Shown: positions 10,324 to 19,871 of the stretch, piece after piece
How positions within the stretch are numbered: the stretch's first letter is position 1
Layout: every line of letters begins with the position of its first letter
Assembly: GCF_010015585.1 (NCBI RefSeq)
Contig: NW_022985072.1
Coordinates: forward strand, 1,090,573 to 1,154,572
Direction: 5' to 3'
Source of the DNA: Eremomyces bilateralis CBS 781.70
Taxonomy: Eukaryota; Ascomycota; Dothideomycetes; Eremomycetales; Eremomycetaceae
Length of the DNA stretch: 64,000 nt
Position numbers and translations under genes: made by a program
The notes under the pieces: generated by a model
The model's input: only the letters and a program-made list of their open reading frames with translations
Told to the model about the DNA's origin: nothing
Database searches by the model: none

Positions 10324-12059
10324 GGTCAGGCAATGTGTAAAGATTGTTAGGTGTACTGAGGTGCTTGTTAATCAAGGAAATCAAATGAGGATGGGATGAG
10401 GTCAATAGTTCCAAGGCGAACGGTAGAAGAGGGTGGAAACTAAGTGACAGATGGAAAGCAAGGCAGTTCGCTCGATATATCGCAATTTTCTGGGCACAAG
10501 AGAGCCGGGAAAAAGACAAGCTGGCCTTCTGCTCCTCACAGTTGGATGACACTGATTATTTAAACGACAACGGATGAAATGTGTTCAGTGAGATTCGTGC
10601 CTATCCAAGGATAGCTTCTTAGTTCTTAAACAACAAGAGAGAAGTGAGACAGTTGGAGAAGAGAACGATGGGGAAAAAATAAGGAATCGAGTGGGTCTAA
10701 ACTTTCTCCAGAATTTACAACCAAAACATTTGCCCCAAGCTTCGAGATCAAAGATTCAGATCCTAATAAAGTGAAATGATGATGTTTGCTGGAGGGCGGC
10801 GGTTGATCGATGTTTGATAACTGGATAACCGCCACAACTGCAATCACGGGCGAGGCTGGAAAGGCGCAGCAAGTGAAACCGGCACCGGCAAGCCAAACGG
10901 AAGATACCAGTCTAAAGTCACGATCCAAATGATTTTTCTTGTTCATGAGAGACCCAACCGACAACTCCCCGAAAGTCGGTGTGGAGGTATGACTTGAGCT
11001 CGGTATGTCGGCCGTGGAATGCTGGACAACGCACCGCGTCACGACTTGTCACGCGTTCCCCTGATCCCCATGATGTCTGATTGGCGGAGGCTCAGGATAC
11101 GCGTGCCACGAGTCAGGCCTCAACGCCTCAGGCCCCAACGCCTCAGGCTCAATGCAGACAATTTATACTGAGACAATGCTGCTTGCCGTGTGGCATGCAT
11201 TGATCTGTTCTGTCAATCAGCATGCATCCAGGCTTCCTACAGATCTTATTCAGCCCGGCTTGCATAGAGAACAAGAAGTCAAGAACACACCAGCAGAAAG
11301 GACTAACAACATCAAGTCCCAGAATGTCAAAGAATCAAGATAGAAGAAGTCATGGATGATGGAGCTGAGATGTTGTCTCCAAATCCATCGCAAAGGTAAG
11401 AACTGTGGTGTACGGAGTACGCCGAGCCTGATTGCTTCCTGGCTGATCCGGCTCACCTTTTCCATCACTCCAACACAGCTCTCCTTCACGGTAGGTACCT
11501 GGCAGTGTGCAGGTCCAACCCCGATGAAGACCCGTCCTGGAAAACTCTCCTTTTCATTAAGTCCATGTAGATCTGTATATTTCTTCTCTTCTGCTCGACT
11601 AGAACTGCCATATTGGTATATCAAACTTCATTGCGATCAGGTTAGACCAGCTAGGGAGCTCTCAATAGTCTCGTCATTCGAGATGGAACTTAGAGATGGA
11701 ATTCAGGTGCAGGAGAGGGGGAAGTCGCTCTTTCCTCATATGCATCCTCGTACTTACAGTACAGTACCGACACTGTAATTGACAGGACATCTTCCTCGTG
11801 TTTCTGTCTCGATTTCGTCAACTCCTACATATCCTAACCTCAGCTTTTCTTCTCAATCCTACAGCAACGGGTCTATTCTTAGTCGCAATACTCAATCTAT
11901 CCCGTCGTCGCCCTCCAATCCTAGACCTTTACCAAAGAACCACAGTCTACAACATATATGCAACCCGTGGGGGACAGCGTTTCGTTACCGATCCAGAGTG
12001 TCTGATTTGATTTCGGGTTAGGGACGGTAGATCTGAAAAATAGCCCGTGACTATTTCCT
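10324..12059. other. divergent intergenic region between Argonaute and GH81
   Basis: Both flanking genes point away from this 1.7-kb spacer, so it holds both promoters. Short open frames on each strand match no family I recognise. A short direct duplication lies at 11114-11152. The last 280 bases contain TC-rich tracts as expected for the GH81 leader. Confidence 0.55.
11114..11152. repeat. short direct repeat (AACGCCTCAGGC unit)
   Basis: The phrase AACGCCTCAGGC occurs twice in direct succession about 16 bp apart, preceded by a partial third copy (GTCAGGCCTC). Function unknown. Confidence 0.6.
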
Positions 12060-14851
12060 ATGGAACCATCATCTCAACAATGTTCGACCCAGAAACCTGC
12101 GGAGACATCGCTTCCAACAATGAGCAGCCTATCGGGGGAGAAGATCGATGTCTTCAGGGCAATGGATGATGTCGCCCCACCTTCGCAGATTGTCAACGTT
12201 GAAGCGAAGAAGTACCCCGTACAACACATCGGCATGGTGAAACGCACCAATCCGCTCCAGGTTCAGGGGAGGCTTCTTTCATTGGAGTCATGCAAAAAGT
12301 GCCCCCCCATTCCAACAAATAAGTTCTGGGCAAACTTCATCCTGGGAGGGCAATCCCAGCCTGTTTGGACACAGCCGTACTCGTTGACTTGGTCGAAGGG
12401 AAGTGGGGATACGAAAAGCTATGGGATGAGTATCACGCATATCGAGAGACAGCAGGTTCTGTTTGGTCCGCTGCAAGACAATGGGGCCCCGGAGTACTAT
12501 TCCAATCCCACTGGTTTGCGGCATACTGTCTAATAGGGAGCCCAGTCAGGCTGATGCCAAACAGGGATCCAGTCTATCATTTTATCCGCCTTGGAGCTCA
12601 AACAGGATACAGTACTTAAGACCGATTCGCATTCCGAATTTAGCTGCAATGCAAATCTAGGACCCACCGGCGGACAAAGTCATGCTCTCACATTCCCAGT
12701 GGTATGTAACCGACCTACCGAACAATATGGGCCAAGAACAGTAACGTGGCGCTAGGTCATGGGGATGGGCTTCATAACGGCCTTGTGCTACTCTTGCACT
12801 CCGTCCATCGAGTCGTCAGTGGGAATCTCCACGTTCGCGGCATGTAACACCATTTCAAACACCATCTCTAAATACCATATGTCCTTGTATGATGGTAAGT
12901 TCACCGGATTTTCCACAGGTTGCATTCCAGTTGACCGGGTTTCATATAGGAACGAATTGGGTGCTGTATGCCACGCCCTCGCCAGATTCTGTTAACAGTC
13001 CTGTTCTGTTCAACTTAGGAACCACTGGCCTAGTTCAAGGACCCGAAGCCTTTACAGGAACAGTGCAGATTGCAAAAATCCCACTCGGTGCCACTGATGA
13101 GATATTCGACAAGAGTGCAGGCACATATGCAATCGGAACAACAATTTCCAGCACCGTGACGGGGAAGACTGGGGAGTACACGTTCAAGTTTGAGAAACGG
13201 GGGGATACCTCAAAGCCACTGTTAATGTGAGATTAATCAATCCAATCTATGCCAGGGAAGTGTTAACGATCATCAGGTACGCTCTTCCACATCTTGTCGA
13301 TTCCTTCGACGAAACAACAGCCAAAGCGAAGACGCCCTTACAGCTCGTCTCCCCGACCAAAGGCAGAGCAACGGGAGTCCTCGCTGATCAATGGACTATG
13401 GTCGAAGACAGCCTCCCAATGGACATTGGCTTGTTTCCGTGGTCTCCCGGGAATCCTGCTCCTAGCCTTTCTCTCGTGGCCATTGATGAAATCAAATCTG
13501 CGGCAGTGATAGAGGTGGAACAGAATCTTCACGAGCAGGCTTACCGTGATAGCATGTACTACTCCGGGAAAGCGTTCGGAAAGTGGGCTATGATGACCTG
13601 CGCCCTTGATCTTGCAGGTCTCACTGAGCTACGAGACAAATGCCTGGCTAAACTGAAGGAAGAGTTCGCGCTGTTTGTTCAGAACAAGCAGGAAAACCCC
13701 TTGGTATATGACCAGATGTTTAAAGGGATTGTCTCCAGCGCGGGATATGTCAACAAAGAGAAGGACTTCGGTGGAACACTTTACAATGACCACCATTTCC
13801 ACTATGGTAAACAGTTCTTTTTGGTAAACCGATCCAGCGCAGCTGACATCTCTCTTCATCGTAGGATATTTCGTCTACACAGCTTCAGTATTGGCCACGT
13901 TCTTCCCGTCCTGGCTTGGCGAAGGAAGAAACAAGGCCTGGGTCGATTCGCTTCTCCGCGACTTTGCAAATCCGATCACTGATAAGCATTATCCCTCTTC
14001 GCGAGCCTTCGATTGGTGGCATGGCCATTCATGGGTGAGTATCTGGCCTTGTTGAATTCTTGACCGACCCCGTTCGGTTCTGATTCGGATGCTCACATGA
14101 ACCAGGCAAAGGGGCTTTTCGAAAGCGGCGATGGCAAGGACCAAGAGAGCACCAGTGAAGATAGCTTCGCATCCTATGCCGTGATGATGTACGGCCGGGC
14201 TTCCAACGACCGAGCTATAGAGAGTCGTGGCGCGCTCATGCTTGCCATCCAGCGCCGGGCATTTCATGCGTACTTCTTGATGAAGGACGATAATCCGAAT
14301 CAACCGGAGCAGTTCATTAAGAATCGTGTGCCGGGGATCTTGTTCGAGAACAAGTGCCACCATACCACTTACTTCGTATGTGGTCTACCAGCCGCGGTGG
14401 TTCTGGCGTCGATAACTGACTTTGTTCCCTAGGGCGCGAATAGTGAGTTCATTCAAGGCATTCACATGCTTCCCGTTAGCGCTGTGTCCGCCTACACTCG
14501 ACAAAGGGACTTCGGTAAGGGAATAAATTAATAACAATACTATTCACTGACAGTCATCCCAGTGGAACAAGAGTGGAAGACTTACTTCGGTAACGGGCGC
14601 GCGGAGAAGGTCGAAGGCGGCTGGCGGGGGATCCTGAAGTTGAACCAATCGATAATCGACCCGGATGGGGTATTCCGTTTCTTCAGTGCTCCAGATTTCA
14701 ACATGGATCTCCTAGATTCTGGGCAGTCCAGGCAGGCGTCGACTCCTCAAGACCTTGAATGAATATGTGCTAACGCCGCATCAGAACTTGGTCCCTGGCG
14801 TACAGTGCCGCTCTCCGCGGAGGACCGGTTAATTATGGTGTGCCGAATTAA
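12060..14851 (+). CDS. GH81 endo-beta-1,3-glucanase, ten exons, no signal peptide
   Basis: Hydrolyses internal beta-1,3-glucan bonds of the fungal cell wall or storage glucans. Predicted exons: 12060-12513, 12565-12701, 12756-12894, 12950-13226, 13277-13806, 13865-14034, 14106-14375, 14433-14514, 14563-14731, 14785-14851, giving 764 residues with no internal stop. Family motifs run in order: PTNKFWANF and TQPYSLTW near the N-terminus, GMGFITAL, DGTNWVLYATP, YALPH, YNDHHFHYG, RAFDWWHGHSWAKG, DGKDQESTSED with the paired Glu583 and Glu587 four residues apart (catalytic pair of the family), QFIKNRVPGILFENK and GGWRGIL. No hydrophobic leader is visible, so the enzyme looks intracellular, like yeast Eng2. 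The last intron appears to be GC-AG. Read without splicing the locus looks broken, but the introns explain every apparent break. It converges on UTP14. Confidence 0.85.
14732..14784 (+). other. GC-AG intron in the GH81 gene
   Basis: The 53-nt interval starts GCAGGC after an AG exon end and finishes CATCAG, with a perfect TGCTAAC branch point 14768-14774. Removing it joins DSGQSR to TWSLAYSAAL, the expected GH81 C-terminal motif. No GT donor nearby gives as good a junction. Confidence 0.7.
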
Positions 14852-14968
14852 CGGCAGTGTACAAGGTCCTAAGGAACTTAGAAATTGCTTTGGAATATTC
14901 CCTAGTCCGGACGGCTTGGTCCATTATCATTGATATATTGATGTACTTTTCCTAGCAGCCTTAAAATC

Positions 14969-17788
14969 CTACAAAAGAGGCTTCTCCAACGGCGCAATAA
15001 CCTTCCCAGGCTTGACCATAACCCTCGGCTTCGGCTTGTCCATTGACCACTCCCTCCCCATCGGCATTCGAATGCTCCGCTCGTACTCATCCCTGTCGGT
15101 GAACGGAAACGGCAGCGTCGACGCCAGATACGCCGCGTTCTTCTTCACCCGCTTCTCGTTCACAATCACGTTCTTCAGCCGCGCGTCTTTCCGCGCCTCC
15201 GGCCGGATCCCCTCCACCTTCGTCAGGAACCGTCCCTTCCCCTTTGCCTTCTCCCGCTTGCTCACCCCCTCGCCCGCCCAGTTGCCCCACCCCGGAAGCG
15301 TGTTGTCGACCACCTTGTCGTCTTCGTCGGCGATGGTCGTTTGCTTCTCCTTGGAGAAATCTTCTGCGAGGTCCGTGCCGGCGAACGCTTGCTGCACGAG
15401 CGCGTGGTTGCGCTTCATTGCGTCGGTGAGGCCGTCGTCTGAGGAGTCGGATTCGTTCGCATCTTCAGTCAGGCGGATATCGACCGCCTCTTTGGTTCTG
15501 GTAGGTCGCGCGCCGTTTGCTGTCGCTTTGGGTTTGGATCCGTTCGGAGTAGGCAAGAGGACATCGGTGGACGGTCCCATCTTCTCAGCGGAAGACGTTG
15601 ATTTCGATTTCTTGCCCTTGCCCGGAGCCACGGTTGGAGCCCATGGATTGTCCTCCACGACCAGTTCGACGTAGTCATGCTTTTCGGGCTTCTCCTTCGC
15701 CGCGTTTCTGAGTGGCTGAGCACGGCTACCCTTCTTTTGGCGTTTTTCAGTGACGACTACGTCGTCAGTCTGGCCTTGCTCCTTCTCCTGATCCGAAGCG
15801 TCCGGCTCCTCGAACTCGTTGCGTTGACTTTTCAAAATGACCCCAGGAGCGATCTCTGATGCAGGCCCGAACTTCATGCGCCCAGCGGACGGACCAGCTT
15901 CCGCATCGCTGTCCGAGCTGCCGGAATCCCCGTCCAACTCTTTGCGAAGCTCCGCGATCGCCGCGTCGTTCTCGGCCTTCTTTGCCGCCTCGGCTCTTTG
16001 CATAAACTTTAGCGAGCCGAGTGTCGAGCCCGAGCCAGCGTCCCGATCAGCGTCCTGTAGTCTAGATAGCGTTGAATTGATCTTCTTCCTCGCGGTTTCG
16101 TCATCATCGCTGTCATCGTCCTCGTCATCATCAAACTCGGACCCGATGTCGCTCGCCTCATCATGGATTGTCTTGCCCTCGATCCTTCTCCGTAGTTCTT
16201 CATTGCGACGGGCCATCTCCACGATGCCTCCCCTTGCGTCCTCATCCCAAACCGACCGACCACTCTCCTTCATCGCCTTCGCCCACTTGCTCTCCCGGTG
16301 CTTCGCACCCATCCGCTCCTCTGCCCGCCGGCGATCATTCTTGTCCCGATCCTCGTCCGAGTCATACAAGCCCGCAGCGGCCAGCGCATCCTTCTCCTGC
16401 TGCGCAGCCCGCTCGCGGTCTTTTCGATGAACGCGGCGGAAGGATTTGCTCTTGATCTTCTTGAGGCGTTTCGCTTTGATCTCCTCGCGGAACAGCAAAT
16501 CGCGTTGCCTTCGTAGATCCGCGCGCGCCGCGAGGACCTCGTCCACGGACATTTTCTTCTCCTGCAGCTCTTCGAAGTGCTTGATTGCTTCTTCGTCCGC
16601 CTTCCCATCCGCTGAGACTAGCCCGCTCTCGCGGAGAATGTTCTGCACGGTACTTTCTAGATCGTTGAGAGGCGTGGTGGCGTCCGCAGGGAGCAGCTTG
16701 GTCTTTCCAAATGGCTCAGAGGCGTTGGGGTCGCGCAGGGGGAACTGGAGGTGTTCGGCACGACGGTTCTGTTTGACGGTTTCAACCCATCGGTCCAGCG
16801 TCTCTTTTGCCTTCTCGTTTGCAGCGACTCGATCCATATGGTCCTGCTTGCGCTTTGGAAGGGGGGCCTCGAGCTTTCCTAATGCACCTTTCGCAGGTTT
16901 GTCTTTTGCCATGCTCTTCAGCGACTTCCTCATGGCGGGGTCGGCAATTGTTGGTAGCAAATCATCGATAGTCAGCTTCTTGTTCGCGGTGATGCCGAAC
17001 GCCGACATGGGTTGATGTTCGTATCGATCCACACCACGGGATTGCTTTGATTTGGACATCTCTTGAGGCTGCATCGACGAGATGAGATCGTGTAGTTGAG
17101 TGATTTTCTCTTTATCTTGGTCCTCGTCTTCTTCCGCATCCGAATCTTCGTCTTCGCTAGAAGCGTCGTCCGATCCTTCTGACTCCTCGTCCCCTGAACC
17201 GGCAGATTCGTCGTCCTCACTGTCGGAACCCTCTTTGTAGTTGTCAAGCATAGTCGCAAGGTCGACAGCATCTTCGCCCAGGCTCGAGTCGTCGCTATCG
17301 GAACCCATCTGCTCGTCGTCTTCGTCCAGGTTTATGTCCTTCTCGTCTCTCGCCTTCTTTTGCGGTCGCTTGCGGTTCTTTGAGCTGGCTCGAAAAGTAA
17401 AATCGGCGAATCGCTCTTCATCGCTTTCGCCAAAGGCTTCGTCGCTGTCGATTTCGCTATCATCATCGGCGCTAACATATCCCATCTTCCAGGTATTGCC
17501 CTCGCTATCCTCGCCCTCAGAAATGGAACCATAGCGCTCCCTGCGTGCTTGCTCTTTCTCAGACTCATCGTCCTCTTCCTCGTCCTCAATACGTCTTCGC
17601 TTAGGGTGCCGGGCCTCATCATCTTCAAGCTGGCCTAGTCGATGTGCGGGAATTCGTACGTCTTCCGCCTCCTCGGCTCCGGCAAGCGAGAAGGCATTCA
17701 AACTTCGCTTTTGTGCAGCGCTGGTCCTTTTTTGCTTTGGAGCTTTCGGCTGTGTAGTACCAGATGGTCTAGAGATCCGCCGTGCCAT
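14969..17788 (-). CDS. UTP14: U3 snoRNP / SSU processome protein Utp14
   Basis: Nucleolar component of the small-subunit processome, needed for 18S rRNA maturation and an activator of the DEAH helicase Dhr1 in yeast. The single uninterrupted exon encodes 939 residues, the usual size. The N-terminal half is dominated by acidic Asp/Glu/Ser stretches. The Utp14 core follows with Arg/Lys-rich helices (RRVHRKDRERA region), and the C-terminus carries the diagnostic block LPGWGNWAGEG, then KNVIVNEKR, LPFPFTDRDEYERS and MGREW. ATG at 17788 opens an Arg/Lys-rich leader typical of the family. It is divergent from mL41 (301 bp between starts), so two ribosome-biogenesis genes share one promoter region. 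Confidence 0.95.
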   Translation of the reverse strand: MARRISRPSGTTQPKAPKQKRTSAAQKRSLNAFSLAGAEEAEDVRIPAHRLGQLEDDEARHPKRRRIEDEEEDDESEKEQARRERYGSISEGEDSEGNTWKMGYVSADDDSEIDSDEAFGESDEERFADFTFRASSKNRKRPQKKARDEKDINLDEDDEQMGSDSDDSSLGEDAVDLATMLDNYKEGSDSEDDESAGSGDEESEGSDDASSEDEDSDAEEDEDQDKEKITQLHDLISSMQPQEMSKSKQSRGVDRYEHQPMSAFGITANKKLTIDDLLPTIADPAMRKSLKSMAKDKPAKGALGKLEAPLPKRKQDHMDRVAANEKAKETLDRWVETVKQNRRAEHLQFPLRDPNASEPFGKTKLLPADATTPLNDLESTVQNILRESGLVSADGKADEEAIKHFEELQEKKMSVDEVLAARADLRRQRDLLFREEIKAKRLKKIKSKSFRRVHRKDRERAAQQEKDALAAAGLYDSDEDRDKNDRRRAEERMGAKHRESKWAKAMKESGRSVWDEDARGGIVEMARRNEELRRRIEGKTIHDEASDIGSEFDDDEDDDSDDDETARKKINSTLSRLQDADRDAGSGSTLGSLKFMQRAEAAKKAENDAAIAELRKELDGDSGSSDSDAEAGPSAGRMKFGPASEIAPGVILKSQRNEFEEPDASDQEKEQGQTDDVVVTEKRQKKGSRAQPLRNAAKEKPEKHDYVELVVEDNPWAPTVAPGKGKKSKSTSSAEKMGPSTDVLLPTPNGSKPKATANGARPTRTKEAVDIRLTEDANESDSSDDGLTDAMKRNHALVQQAFAGTDLAEDFSKEKQTTIADEDDKVVDNTLPGWGNWAGEGVSKREKAKGKGRFLTKVEGIRPEARKDARLKNVIVNEKRVKKNAAYLASTLPFPFTDRDEYERSIRMPMGREWSMDKPKPRVMVKPGKVIAPLEKPLL

Positions 17789-17935
17789 TTTGAGGTAAAA
17801 TTCGAAAGAGAGTGCTGATAATGATGGGTACCGCTGTTCGAAAACGGGATCAAGGGAATTTTAAGTCGAAATTCCAACTCCTTTGCCAAGATTTCGAGGG
17901 AAAGAATTGAACCCTGAAAGCTAATCCCTGTAGGT

Positions 17936-17953
17936 CACGTGCACGGTCACGTG
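17936..17953. promoter_or_regulatory. two CACGTG boxes in the UTP14/mL41 divergent promoter
   Basis: GTCACGTG occurs twice, with CACGTG at 17936-17941 and 17948-17953, 12 bp apart or about one helical turn. They lie 148-165 bp upstream of UTP14 and 136-153 bp upstream of mL41. TCACGTG is the binding core of Cbf1-type bHLH factors in yeasts. The factor here is not known. Confidence 0.5.
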
Positions 17954-18088
17954 AAACCCGCTATTCTTCAAATTCTAGATATCAGGTTCCCTTGAGATAT
18001 CAGGATTCAGGTTAACGTATCGGCTGTCAGTCAACCGTTCAATTGTCGTCCTGCGGTCCACCCGCCGACGCTCTCTCATCCCTCCATA

Positions 18089-18536
18089 ATGTTCACACCG
18101 ACTATGCCGCTGTCGCGGGCTCTTCGCCGCCTCGCCCTGACCACGAAGAGGGCCAGGAAAGGCTTCTACAAAGGCACAGGAACCGGATCGATGGGCCATT
18201 TCAATCAACACGCGGACGGTCGGCCAAGATTCCCTTTCGCGATTTACCGAGTGGATTACTCGAAGGTGCGGACATATGTGCGTCCGATGTACCTCGATGA
18301 TTGCATGGTGAGTCCGCCGGGTTGAACGATGCCAGAATCCGTCGCTAAACCAGGTTATCCTTCAGCTCACGCCCTTCGTTGCAAGAGGACATGGAATCGC
18401 CTCTACTTCGAATCCAGACAAGCCGCGCACGCTGAGGAACCCGTATTACTATGACGAGAAATATCCCTACATGAAAGATAGGTGGAGTGGGAGGTTTTAC
18501 CTTCATCGGTGGAAGAAGGAGTTAGGCGAGGAGTGA
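18089..18536 (+). CDS. MRPL27: mitochondrial large-subunit ribosomal protein mL41
   Basis: Two exons, 18089-18307 and 18366-18536, separated by a 58-nt GTGAGT...CAG intron, encode 129 residues. The N-terminus MPLSRALRRLALTTKRARKG is basic and hydrophobic as expected for mitochondrial targeting. It runs into the mL41 hallmark KGFYKGTGTGSMG, followed by the RVDYSKVRTYVRP block. The second exon adds LTPFV and a basic/aromatic tail ending WKKELGEE. The product is a structural protein of the mitochondrial 54S subunit. The neighbour UTP14 acts in cytosolic ribosome assembly. A methionine six residues further in (MPLS) could also serve as start. Confidence 0.88.
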
Positions 18537-18903
18537 GGAACAGGAAGGCTGGACGAATTGAGAGCGAAGAGGCGCGAATTATTGGCATTAAACCGGGCAA
18601 GGGGATAACTTGCATATGGGACGGCGTTTTGAATCCAGTGTAAAATTATGTTAGAGTTGTTGGAGGGGCTACGGAATCCAGCGTTTGGACGGCATATCCA
18701 TGGCACCAGGGCTTGGTACTGTATATTTATGTCGTGATAGAACTCGCCCAGAACACAATGCTGGAACATTTTTTGAACTCACCCACCACAACATGGCTCG
18801 CCTTTGAGCAACTATAATAGTCCCTATGCCCAACGTATAATCGAAATGTTTTCCCCTCCATAACCTGGCCGTTTCCTTTCACATCAACCTCGAGATTCCT
18901 CCG

Positions 18904-19782
18904 ATGGCGTCCAAGACTCGTCTGACGCCGATCCTCCGAGCAGTGCTTCTCCGCCCTCGAGCGTTCTACATTGGAAGATACCCATCCACCCGACATTTCC
19001 ACTCGGGTACCCCGAGAAACAATGCTAGCAATATCCCCACCTCCGTCGACCATACCGAAATAAGCCATTTCAATGCGCTGGCCTCCAGCTGGTGGGACGC
19101 CCATGGCCCATCTCGACTTCTCCACCTCATGAACCCTCTCCGCCACGACTTCATTACCCGATGCCGGGCATCCTCCGAAGCTCGTCCACACAAAAAACTG
19201 CGATACCTAGATATAGGGTGCGGCGGCGGAATCTTCGCCGAGAGCGCGGCGCGACAGTCGCACACCGCCAGCGTGACCGCCATCGACCCATCGGAGTCGG
19301 TCATCCAGGTCGCCAAAGATCACGCGAGGCGCGATCCGCTGCTGATGGAGCCGGGGCGGCTGACCTACATAAACACGGCGATTGAGAAGCTGCCGGTCCC
19401 TACAAGCGAGGCGGAGCAATACGACATCGTCACGGTCTTCGAGGTCATCGAGCACGTGCCGTATCCGTCGTCCTTCTTACTGAAGGTCATGCCGCTAGTC
19501 AAACCGGGTGGATGGATCATCATGAGCACGATCTCGCGGACGTGGATGAGCTGGTTGACTACGAACCTCATCGCGGAGGATATCGTGGGGATCGTGCCGA
19601 AAGGCACCCACGATTGGAATAAATATATCAATGATAGCGAGCTGCGGGGTTGGTTCGCCCAGCAAGATGGATGGTCGAATTCGAGAACCATGGGGGTCGT
19701 CTACGTCCCGGGGTTGGGATGGAAGGAAGTTCCAGGAAGTGAGAGCGTGGGAAACTACTTCTTCGGCATTCAAAAGATATAG
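18904..19782 (+). CDS. COQ3: ubiquinone biosynthesis O-methyltransferase, mitochondrial
   Basis: SAM-dependent O-methyltransferase that carries out both O-methylation steps of coenzyme Q synthesis on the matrix face of the inner membrane. It is a single exon of 292 residues. The first ~45 residues are Arg/Ser-rich without acidic residues (RPRAFYIGRYPSTRHFHS), a mitochondrial presequence. The methyltransferase fold begins with FNALASSWWD, then motif I LDIGCGGGIFAE (102-113), AIDPSESVI, and VFEVIEHV (motif II). KPGGWIIMSTISRT is motif III. Length and motifs match Coq3/UbiG. It converges on the V-ATPase gene with 89 bp between stop codons. Confidence 0.95.
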   Translation: MASKTRLTPILRAVLLRPRAFYIGRYPSTRHFHSGTPRNNASNIPTSVDHTEISHFNALASSWWDAHGPSRLLHLMNPLRHDFITRCRASSEARPHKKLRYLDIGCGGGIFAESAARQSHTASVTAIDPSESVIQVAKDHARRDPLLMEPGRLTYINTAIEKLPVPTSEAEQYDIVTVFEVIEHVPYPSSFLLKVMPLVKPGGWIIMSTISRTWMSWLTTNLIAEDIVGIVPKGTHDWNKYINDSELRGWFAQQDGWSNSRTMGVVYVPGLGWKEVPGSESVGNYFFGIQKI

Positions 19783-19871
19783 ATGGTTCATGGTGGTTGT
19801 CTCGACCAAAATCTGGGATCGGAATTATACAGATCTATATGTACACTACTGTAGGAAAATCAAGAGCGGAA

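Noticed and set aside
10626-11042. 138-codon open frame on the - strand upstream of Argonaute
   Set aside because: Composition and lack of motifs fit promoter DNA; no plausible splice to the Argonaute start.
12060-14851. GH81 locus as a multiply frameshifted pseudogene
   Set aside because: Every apparent break coincides with a short intron with usable donor, branch and acceptor, and the spliced product of 764 residues is continuous through all family motifs.
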